Source of the DNA: Rostrohypoxylon terebratum
Lineage: Eukaryota; Ascomycota; Sordariomycetes; Xylariales; Hypoxylaceae
Direction: 5' to 3'
Length of the DNA stretch: 64,000 nt
Assembly: GCA_022497145.1 (NCBI GenBank)
Contig: MU385938.1
Coordinates: 62,001 to 126,000, forward strand
How positions within the stretch are numbered: position 1 is the first letter of the stretch; each line of letters opens with the position of its first letter. Shown here in pieces: positions 1-9,265 of this stretch. Both the position numbers and the translations under genes were made by a program. Under the pieces are notes generated by a model that made no database searches, had not been told where the DNA came from, and saw only the letters and a program-made list of their open reading frames with translations.

Positions 1-308
1 AGTTTCTTTTTTTACATAGTGATATTGATTTACCCTTTCCAAGCTCCGAAACGAAGTGTGTGGTAATTTCCTTGAGTTTTGCCTTGTCAACGGTGAACAT
101 CTCTTCTAGCTTCTTAATCTCGGTGAGAAGATCTTTTGGCACATCGGCCATCGACCCTATGACACTTGATGTCAGCTTCGTAGATCGATTTAATTATGAA
201 GAGTAAACAACCATTCAGCTCGTCTGGCGAGTTTCCATGGTGGTGGTGATGGTATGAACCGATCTTCGTGCCCAGACTAAGAGCCGTAGGTCTCTCTCCA
301 GATTCCAT
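1..308 (-). CDS. Hexokinase, 5' exons only (gene runs off the left edge)
   Basis: This is the N-terminal part of a hexokinase, which phosphorylates glucose and fructose in the cytosol. Exon 2 (156-34) encodes MADVPKDLLTEIKKLEEMF and then THFVSELGKG, the typical start of fungal hexokinases. It ends in phase 1 at a GTAAAT donor, so the window begins inside the next intron. Exon 1 starts at the ATG at 308 and carries an unusual leader with five histidines. An intron of about 55 nt (GT...CATAG, branch GCTGAC) joins it to exon 2 in frame, giving G-S-M-A-D as in other fungal hexokinases. Its exact donor is ambiguous: GTTGTT or GTTTAC, both phase 1. The protein could instead start at the internal ATG at 151. 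The catalytic domain is outside the window, so hexokinase versus glucokinase cannot be settled. Confidence 0.8.
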
Positions 309-2677
309 AATGGTTGTTTACGTAGTAATGATAACCAGTATAGAATAAATCAATAATATAAAAAGTGGTAAAACAAAGGATGTTTTAAGGAAGAGAGTAG
401 AGCATTATGAGAAGTCAAGGTTTAGGAGAGAAAAGTCTTGTGGAATATATGATCGCTTCCCATTTTGTAATTTGATAGATCAGATCGAAGCTCATATAAC
501 ACAACACACGTAGGCTTTTTGATGAGCTCACATGGATGTTTTAGTTCGTTCTAGTGAATAGGTGTATAGGTAGTGTAAAGCATGAATGTTTGCACAATAC
601 CCATAGTGGAAGGAGCAACTTTGCTCTTGGATGATTGATGTGTGTTACAACACACTGCTGTCTAAGTCGAATCCCATTCATCTGATTACTCGGGGAAAGA
701 AGGTACCATGAATAACGATGTGGGTATATCCCAGTTCAACATCCCAAGTAATAACGTGTCCAAAGTCTCCGTGTTGACTTCCATCCACATGTGGTTTCAA
801 AAAAAAAATCCACGAAAACAAGACTAGTAAAATTGAAGTTGAAATCAAACATTGAAGACAATCATATACGTACCCTTTCGGGATGGCGGCTTTCGAGGAC
901 CAAGTCCGACCATTTTGATTCAGATGAAATTCTATTAATAATCCAATAAGTCTCGATAACAAAAAACGGTAATTGAAACAGTCTAGGTGTCTAAGATCAC
1001 GTCGTTAGTATAATCGACAATTTAACGATTATAAGAGAGTGAAAAAATGAAGACTAGAAAAAGATGTTGAGCAAACAATCCCGGTCGTGCCATGTGCCAA
1101 CGAATAAATAGTGAGGGCTTTCAAGGCAGTCACGGTTGTCCCGGAGCTTCGACAAATAGGAGCGAACTCGTTTCCGAATCAAGGGGACAAAAAAACTTAC
1201 TCAGCTCAGCAAAGATCTTGTCATATGTACAACCCGGAAGAGAGAAGGAAGGGCATCGTAGTAGATTGCTACTGCAGCTTAAGGTCTTTTAATGATGAGG
1301 GGAATTTTAAGCTTGATGAAAGATACCCCTCCATTCCTCAACCCACAAAATTGGATTTCAATTAGCTGATTGGCTCGTTGACATCTTTGGTAACTTTTAT
1401 TGGCTTAATCTTACACTTGGCTTGGGTTGGCTGCGTGGATCTTAACCCCGCCAAACCTTTGGAAGTTACCTCACTTGGGGCAACTACTGTATGCGCACAC
1501 TGCGTCTTGGCAGTGGGCGCGGATCTGTAAGTACATGCGTATCTCCGTACTAGGTACTGATAGGTAGCTTCTCTGCTTGCCATCTTCCAAGTTGTAGTAC
1601 CTGATTCGAACGCCTTCCAACAATTTCGTGTCATTACACAGATGACCATTGATATTTCCTTCATTTGATATTCCTCTTTCAAAAGTGGATCGTAACAGCG
1701 GTGTGCTCAGCTCACTTTTAAGGTTGAGTTCATAAGCCCAGAACGCAATCCATCCGTTCGGGATGATAGGTGATTCGAGAAGGATTTATAGGTGTACATG
1801 TGTAAGTGCACATGCGTGTAAGTAAATGCAAGTACCTACCTGCCTACGTGTGATATACGCCAGCTGCGGACATCCAGGGATGCTGTCTAGAATCAGGATG
1901 GAAGTCCGTAAAAGGTACTAGATAAATGTATCAAGCCCCTTATGACATTGGCTAAGACGACTCCCTTCCAGACACCCCGCACACTGACATCGAAAGTTTG
2001 TTACGTCTGGTTTCTCCTTCATTCCTTTAAGACTACGTCGTCGTGGGGTCTGGGGGTATGACTGGGGAAAGATAAGGCTGTAGAGGGATTTGAGTGATTT
2101 GTTTTTATGTTCGTAAGATTAGATGATACTCTTTGTTGTAGACGATATAAAATATCACATGTGATGATTCGATGGTAATGTGATGTTGAGTCTTTAAAAA
2201 TGGCAGGTACTAGTTGATGAAGTTGATGAGTGGGAGGTTCAATGTTGAGAAGCATCAACCTTGAAGATTCCCAGAGCTTTAATTATCAAAATGTGACAGC
2301 CCTGGAAGGTCCGGACAATTGGCTCCATCAAAATTATGGGGTTGCCGTGATACCCTGTCGTATCGTGCCGTGCAGCTCTAACTAAAAGCGGTCTAACGTC
2401 ATCTCAGTGGTCTCTCTGGCAGTCTGGTTACACACGGAATAACGTACATCCTCAATCCCGGTTTAGTCGGACCAGAACGCGCATTGGCAACGTAAGCTGT
2501 AACTTTTTTGAAAGGTGTACCTTGGCACCTTTTAGTACGGAAGCTCTTCGCTATCAACGTCAACATCGAAAAGCCACATGTAGCTGTCTAAGTCAAAACT
2601 ACAACGCTGCTGATCATTAATATCCATTGGTGCTACTCATCTTTTTTCATGAGTAGCCCATTCGGTCTCTATTAGTC
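309..2677. other. Intergenic, hexokinase to OST1
   Basis: This stretch holds the divergent upstream regions of hexokinase and OST1. The longest open frames (for example 1362-1682 minus and 678-962 minus) show no recognisable family, no splice-supported extension and no conserved motif, so I call no gene. Repeated short TAGGTACC/TACCTACC-like words occur here and in most intergenic stretches of the window. Confidence 0.6.
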
Positions 2678-4284
2678 ATGAAGTTCTCTGCGATCGCAGC
2701 GACCTGCCTTACTTTCTTTTCGCAGGTCCTCGGCGAAGCTGCCTCAGCTGGCCCGTCGTCGTCGAAGGTCACCCTCCCGACTACCTTCAAGCCGCCCCAG
2801 GTCTTCAAGAATGCCAACTTAGTACATGTAATCTCCTTAGAAAAGAACTATGCGAAGGAAGCTATCAATGTTTTAATCGAGAACGTGTCATCCGAGCCCC
2901 AGGATGAATACTTCCTCCCATTCACGAGTGCGCAACTGGAACGAGTCGGTGGTGTCGAGGTGAAGGACAGGAAAGATCCCAATGTATCAGGCTTCGTCGT
3001 AGAAGTCGTCGAATTCGACCCCTCAAGGTGAGAAAGTTTGCATCTCGTTCAAGGCTTGCATATTCCAAGCATACTCCAAGTCGATTGCTAACAAAATACT
3101 AGTGATACTCAGTACTATCGCATTCGACTACCCGCACCCTTGCCGGCCAAGGGTCAACAGACCCTAGGTATCTCGTTCTACTACCTTGACACATTCTCGC
3201 CCTTACCAGCTGCGATCGATCAATCCGATAAGCAATACCTTGTGTACCAATTCTCGGCGTACGCCCCGTCTGCCTATCCCACGTTGAAGCAGAAGACCGA
3301 AATCAAGCTTCCATCTTCTGATATCCCCGATTACACCAAGATCGCCGGTAACGACGATATCAAGGAATTCCCTCAGAAGCAAGGCTCCAAGCTTACCTAC
3401 GGTCCCTTCCCCGAGGTACCGGCCGGCGCAGTGTCACCGGCAAAGGTAAGGTTTGAGTTCACCAAACCCGTTACCCATGTATCTCTATATGAGCGAGACG
3501 TCGAAGTCAGCCACTGGGGAGGAAACGTCGCATTCGAAGAGCGATACACCCTTTACAACCACGGCGCGAACCTCTCATCGCAGTTCAATAGGGTTAAGTT
3601 TGCGCAATCCCAGTACTTCAACCCTCAGTCGTCTGCCTTAAAAGACATTCGATTCCCTCTTCGAGTTGGAAGTAAGGATGCGTACTTCACGGACGCCATT
3701 GGCAATGTGTCCACTTCGCGCTTCCGATCCAGCCGACGAGAGGCCTTACTCGAGCTCAAGCCCCGCTACCCCGTTTTTGGTGGTTGGAAGTATCCATTCA
3801 CAATTGGCTGGAATGCGGATGCTAAGACATTCTTGCGAAAGAAGTCCGGCGATAGCTACCTATTGAATGTGCCTTTCATCGAGGGACCTAAGCAAGCTGA
3901 AGGTGCCGCGTATGAGCAAGTCCAAGTCCGCGTGCTTTTACCTGAGGGTGCCGAGTGAGTGTTTCTTAACAATATTTCCTATTGGACATGTTCTAACGGT
4001 CTTGCAGCAACGTGCATTTCTACACAACAATTCCAGAATCTTCCATTACCGAATTCACGGTTGATCAGCAGAAGACGTATCTAGATACCATCGGTCGCAC
4101 TGTGCTAACAATCAAGGCGAGGAACTTGGTGGATGACTTCCGAGGCCGCGATCTTATCGTATCTTACGATTATTCGCTGGCAGCCAGCCTGCGCAAGCCA
4201 TTGATCGTCTTCTCTAGCATGGTGGCGGTTTTTGTTGGGATGTGGGCGATTTCCAAAGTGGATGTGAAGTTCGCGACAAAATAA
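2678..4284 (+). CDS. OST1: Oligosaccharyltransferase subunit 1 (ribophorin I)
   Basis: Ribophorin I is a subunit of the ER oligosaccharyltransferase, which moves the Glc3Man9GlcNAc2 glycan from dolichol to nascent proteins. Three exons join in frame: 2678-3027, 3103-3954 and 4008-4284 (492 aa, close to the yeast length of about 476). Both introns have good signals (GTGAGA...ACTAG with GCTAAC, and GTGAGT...TGCAG with TCTAAC). The first 20 or so residues are a signal peptide. The lumenal domain follows, with ribophorin motifs such as FPLRVGSKDAYFTDAIGNVS and PRYPVFGGWKYPFTIGWN. One membrane segment (about residues 465-485) precedes a short basic tail. This is the usual type I topology of the family. 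ALG6, which helps build the glycan donor, lies 15 kb away in the same window; nothing suggests co-regulation. Confidence 0.96.
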
Positions 4285-6151
4285 AGGGGTGTTGGATTTG
4301 TTTTGGGACTAGGTACATATGCGTGTGTATGTGTACTATGTGACAATGCGTGTGTAGATTACAGGGTTTCCAAAAGGGGTTTATGGTGGCCTAGGAAATC
4401 TCTAGAATAGCTCGAGGCATAGCTTCGACGCGGAATGAATACTGACATGAAATGAAATTATTCAATTTAACCTAACTCCTTGCTCCTACCTACTAATAGG
4501 TAAGTACCTATTCAAGGTGTTTGCCTGAACTACCAGGCAAGGGGAACTAAGCCAGGTTTTCTTACGCAAGTAGGCACCCAAGGTGAGCTTATCGCTTTAT
4601 TTCGGTGAATGTCTGAGTACACGAGACACACCAAGTTCACCTAGAACAAGGCATAGTCGGCAAATATCCAGATTTTACAGGGTCTAAGGGTCCTAAATCG
4701 AGGTGGTAGCGCTATACTATGACGGAGCTAAACTAGGGCAGTAGCTTGATGATATTTTAGTAGGAATAGATAAGCTTGTGATTCTAGCTGCAGGCTGACG
4801 TATGCGCAACATCATAGGTCGTACTCTTTACCACCTGGCAGGCAGTTAAGTTAGATACATACGTCCGGTGCTCGACATCTGACATCTCGGGGGCGGGAAT
4901 GCAAAAAGTGCAGAAGCGGGATTACACGGCGGCTGTAGGGAAAATGAAATGTAGAAAGAAAATTCTATGAAAAAGCATGCACAATCATAGGATGATGAAG
5001 ATGGACAGATGGGCTAGCATATTCGAGATCGCATTCCCACCTTATATGGGGACGACATATGCATGGGGGTTGATTGAGGCGGAATTAATTGATGCGTTAT
5101 AGGTGGATTTGGTGGGTATTTGTTAAGCACGGCATCGCGATGGATGGGCGCCGGTGGACACGAAAGAAGGGCACAGCATGGTGTCAAAAGTGTTTCCGGC
5201 TTTGGACACGAGAGTTCTAGATATGGCAGAACGAAGACAACCTTAGCTGCTTGGCTGTCTTCCAGCTCGCCCGGGTGCATAGAAGGCGATGATCCATTTC
5301 GTGTCATAGGTCGCCACGGCCGGGACCAACCTGTTCGTGTCGAGGGGGCCTAACGAGAAAAAGCAGTCCAAGTCCAAGTCGACAGAACCAGAGTGACGGC
5401 GTTCTGGGCAAGATTTTTCCCGCTGGACCCGCCCTCCGGCACTATCATCGCTTTCTAGATCCTGCGATAGGCGATAGGCTGCGTGGGTGGCGCAAAAAAG
5501 ATTGTCAAGGCTCCTGCATCTCTCGTACGACCAAGTTCCTTCTTTTCCTATCTACATACATGCTGGATACATCCATCCACGGGCATTGCCAGCTTTCAAT
5601 AGTATGTAGATATTGTTAGCATATCGAATTATCGGCTGCAGGGATGACAGCATGGAAAAATAGGATGTGTGCGAGGATCTCCTTCGAGGGTCTCGAGAAC
5701 TGGGAACCCGGAATAGTGATCTAGGACGCACGCCAAGATGACATCCATGATAGATCCAGGACTTCAAAGGACGGTTACACCGAAGTCACATCCTCGTGAC
5801 GATTTTGGGTCAGCAAGGCTGAGTTGGGTCATAGGTCATCTGAAGATGAATACCTACATAAATACCTAGCGGCTAGCCAGATTCCTCCCTCTTTGAATTC
5901 TGAATTGACTTTCCATTTCAACTTTTCCATCGGCATTTGCATTAATAAACTCGATTCAATCAGGTTATATAGACTCAGCCCCAGCTGCTTGACAAGTTCA
6001 ACTATTCGCAACACCCTTCTAAGCCTTCAAGTCTAATTCAACATCAACATATATATCAATATCAAGGCCTTCAACAAGCTTAGGCCTTGTATATATAATC
6101 TGATAATAACACATGACCTACCATATCTCCATCCATACCGAGTCGGAGAAG
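4285..6151. other. Intergenic, OST1 to the small His-rich gene
   Basis: No gene could be supported. The open frames at 5014-5353 overlap each other on both strands and match nothing known. The last few hundred bases (about 5880-6110) are rich in C and T and look like a promoter and leader for the small gene that follows. Confidence 0.55.
6063..6089 (+). promoter_or_regulatory. Perfect 8-bp stem, 11-nt loop in the leader of the His-rich gene
   Basis: CAAGGCCT at 6063-6070 is exactly complementary to AGGCCTTG at 6082-6089. The element lies about 60 nt before the preferred ATG at 6152, inside the likely 5' leader. It could form an RNA hairpin or be a palindromic protein site. Its function is unknown. 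Confidence 0.4.
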
Positions 6152-6364
6152 ATGTGTTTCCGAGCTGAACCGTCGCGGAAGTACTACTATCACGAGGAGT
6201 ACATCCCAGTGAGACAAGCCCACCACCATCACCACCGCTCATCTACGCCAAGGGTTAGCTATCACTCTCACCACACACATCACAGCCCCCGCGTCAGTAC
6301 CACAAGCTACCGACGCAGCGCTCCCGTGGTGTATGAGAGGACCAGCCAGACGAGATACCATTGA
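6152..6364 (+). CDS. Small His/Ser/Tyr/Arg-rich hypothetical protein
   Basis: This is a single-exon frame for about 70 residues starting MCFRAEPSRKYYYHEEYIPV. The rest is dominated by His, Ser, Arg, Tyr and Thr (HHHHH near residue 24, then HSHHTHHS and several serine-arginine pairs). It has no signal peptide, membrane segment or known domain. A second in-frame ATG 13 codons upstream (6113) is possible. I prefer 6152 because the extension looks like leader sequence. Small low-complexity proteins starting MCF or MCY are common in filamentous ascomycetes, but I cannot name a family. The upstream CT-rich leader and a perfect hairpin support transcription here. It could still be a chance frame. 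Confidence 0.5.
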   Translation: MCFRAEPSRKYYYHEEYIPVRQAHHHHHRSSTPRVSYHSHHTHHSPRVSTTSYRRSAPVVYERTSQTRYH

Positions 6365-7447
6365 GCTTGAGTCTGAGAAGCGGGCTTGCCGCAGAAACAC
6401 TGCACACTGCAATTCGACCTATAAACCAACCTTCCATTCATACCGTCATCCAATACAACTTATAAACCATACATCATAAACCACCACAGCACATTACATC
6501 AACGCACATGACAATAATCAAAAGTTCGGGACGGGGGTTTATATTCGAACGTAGGGTTCTTTAATATCGAGATATAATATTCGTTGCTACTTAAACGACC
6601 TAATGAGTTTTTCCTAATCCAGCCGGGGAGTTCCGAGGATGGATAGAATGATTGGAAAGCATTGGAAAGAGAAATAGGGGGTAGGGGGTAGGGATAGGGG
6701 GGAGGGCCGGGCGCTCGGACCAAGCGGGGTGTCGGGGTGTCGGTTTGCAGCTCCCAAGCACGATTACATTAGCACATTCTAGACCAAAATGCAAAAAAAG
6801 TTATGACATCATGATGGGTTCTCTAGCTTCCCTCCGTCGTCATCTCCCGTATATTGCGTCTACAACTACGCTACGCTCTATTTCCTCCGTAGGCGCATCC
6901 ATGCTTCCGTCGGCAGAACGTGATGTAATATCAGTATTCTGTGGCTGAGGTCGGTGGGAGGGGGTTTGAAAGGTGTCTTTTTAGGAGAATACACGATTGT
7001 ACTATCAACATAGATCGATCTACACCATACATATTCGACTCCACTCCTCTACGTAACGTCGGATATCTAGGTACCCACGGAGATTAGGGAATATCATGAG
7101 TTCCATGAGCTGTCTCCTATATTCCAGTTCCTATATTGTATGTACCTAGTTGTGGAATTCAAATCAAAGACATCAGGAACTTGAATGTTCTCACCTCGCC
7201 TACCCAAGCGTCCCTGTCCCTGTCCCTGTGAATTTTATTTTACCTTTGTGTAACTGCGTCATAAAACAATGGGAAGGTCTTATGAGACCAGGAACACCGG
7301 AATGGGAAATCACCTACCGATTATCCGACTATACGAGGAAAGCAATCATAGAAATTGGAAGTAGCTAGCTAACAGTCTCCTAGTAGCCGCCTCAACCAAA
7401 AGAACAGAGCCAGCCAAAACTCGTAACTTTTCCGTTTTGAAGACATC
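6365..7447. other. Intergenic, small His-rich gene to Pil1-family gene
   Basis: This contains the 3' flank of the small gene and the promoter and leader of the eisosome gene. A purine-rich stretch (GGGGGTAGGGGGTAGGG) lies around 6675-6700. The open frames here are short, overlap on both strands and show no recognisable domain. Confidence 0.5.
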
Positions 7448-8751
7448 ATGTAGGTCACGATGGATTTCCCATTCTTCAACGGCAATTCGCGCGGCGTGGC
7501 CGAGCTTGAGCGGAGAACTCAGCTCAGCCGCCAGGAGAGCACTCGATCTCTGGGGTCGACATACCTGTACCATCCCGCCCCTTAACTCAACCCAACCACA
7601 CCTACCTATGCTATTGGGAAAGGAGAGACAGACTAACTGATAGGTGCTCAACCCCCTTAGGAACCGCTCCCTCTCCATCCGCTCCAGCAAAGCCGGCACG
7701 CCGAGCTCGCCGGGGCCCTCCAAACGCAAAGCCTTCTCCTTCGCCTCGCTGCGCGGCTCGATCCAACCCGAGCTATCCCGGCGTCTGTACCAACTGATCA
7801 AGTCCTCGAACACGCTGATCGCGGCGCACGAGACGGCGGGGCGCGAGCGGGAGTCGATCGCGAAGCAGCTGTCGGAGTGGGGCGAGCAGACGGGCGACGA
7901 GATGGTGTCGGACGTCAGCGACAAGGTGGGCGTGATCCTGTCGGAGCTCGGCGCGCTGGAGGACGCGTACGCCCACGCGCTCGACGACGCCCGCGCCCTG
8001 CTCAAGACCGTCCGCAACACCGAGAAGAGCGTCCAGCCCAGCCGCGACGCCAAGGCCAAGATCGCTGACGAGATTCAGAGGGTCAAGGCTAGGGAGCCGC
8101 AGAGCTCGCGGCTGGTTATCCTCGAGCAGGAGTTGGTCAGGGCTGAGGCGGAGAATTTGGTTGCTGAGGCGCAGTTGACGAATATTGTAGGTTTTAGGTC
8201 GCCCCCCTTTTTTTGAAGTTACTTGGGTACTGGCGTGATTTCGTATAGGTAGGTAGACAGGTTGTTGATACGTGGTATGGTATAGACTCGCAACAAGCTG
8301 AAGGAATCCTACGATGTCGAATTTGCCGCTGTCATCGAGCGCGCTGAGAAGCAGATCATCCTTGCCAAGCACGGCCGGCGGCTCTTAGAGCTTCTAGATG
8401 ATTCACCCGTCACGCCAGGCGATGCCCGCCGCGCCTACCAGAACGGGGCTGCGGCGCGTCAAGTCTTGAACGATGCCGAGGACGACCTCAAGGCCTGGGA
8501 TAAGAATGTGGAAGAAGACTCGTTCGCCCTCGTAGAAGAGATGACGGCTGCCGGGAGCGGTGTACCCGCTAGCGAAACGGGTGATAGAGGTGAGCCGTCC
8601 CCCATGGCTTGAAGTTCTTCCTTGAAGTTTGTTGGATTGGGCTAATTATAATGGCAATGAAGTGGCTGCCGCAGAACCGGCGTATGTGAGCCCCACGCCC
8701 ACTTCGGATTATGATACTTACGATCACACAATAAGGAGCCCCGCGCCTTAA
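7448..8751 (+). CDS. Eisosome core protein of the Pil1/Lsp1 family (BAR domain)
   Basis: Pil1-family proteins form BAR-domain scaffolds under plasma-membrane furrows (eisosomes). The body is clear: QPELSRRLYQLIKSSNTLIA, VSDKVGVILSELGALEDAY, TEKSVQPSRDAKAKIADEIQ, LEQELVRAEAENLVAEAQL and AEKQIILAKHGRRLLELLDD, ending in an acidic, Tyr-rich tail. The proposed CDS is AT at 7448-7449, then 7661-8186, 8286-8589 and 8663-8751 (306 aa). The start codon is split: AT joins G at 7661 across an intron with a strong GTAGGT donor and a CTAAC branch site. This gives MNRSLSIRSSKAG, which resembles the MHR/MNR starts of the family. An alternative is an ATG at 7460 with a GTACCA or GTCGAC donor, which adds about 36 unrelated residues. 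The last intron (GTGAGC...GAAG) extends the C-terminus; reading through it would stop after PSPMA. Confidence 0.9.
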
Positions 8752-9265
8752 ATGGCTGGCACAGTGGTAGCTTTCATTACCTACCATCGATCATACCATA
8801 TACGTGTTAAGGGAGGTCTTGTATGAATTTTGTATGAATCAAGGGAGGGCTGATTGTTTTCTTGTTTAGAGTATATGTATATCCTGGCTCGGGCTGGGTT
8901 GGAATTATTGACGTTTATATTCGCGTGTAACATACCTACGTTCAGGTCACGAAAATGGGAGGTTGGGTTTTTAATTGGGTTGTACAAATCATAAATATCA
9001 TGGTAATTTCATAAGACCATAGGTTATAATAACCGATCAACCAATTTCATCTGTTTTTCCCTCATTCCAATTTGATAAAATTCACCTAGTCCCCAGCGTA
9101 ATTAAAAAATTTCATACATTCATAAGTAATTCCAATCTGATTTCATAAAAGATCAACTTGAGACAAGTCATGCAATATCCTAATACAAGAGTTGACGTAA
9201 GACCTAGGTCCTAGGTAGTGTTTTGATCCGAGTTTTGATGGGTTGTGGAAGTGATCTCGAATGGA
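8752..9265. other. Intergenic, Pil1-family gene to CHAT pseudogene
   Basis: This is an AT-rich stretch, most marked around 8990-9180, between two convergent genes. No gene, RNA or repeat could be supported. Confidence 0.5.

Noticed and set aside
1362..1682. 106-codon minus-strand frame
   Set aside because: No recognisable domain, no neighbour logic and no splice extension.
7460..7582. ATG at 7460 as the Pil1 start
   Set aside because: Possible, but it needs a poorer donor (GTACCA or GTCGAC) and adds residues unlike the family; the split start gives the family-like N-terminus.
7773..8372. 199-codon minus-strand frame opposite the Pil1-family gene
   Set aside because: It covers the conserved Pil1 exons on the opposite strand and runs across one of their introns.
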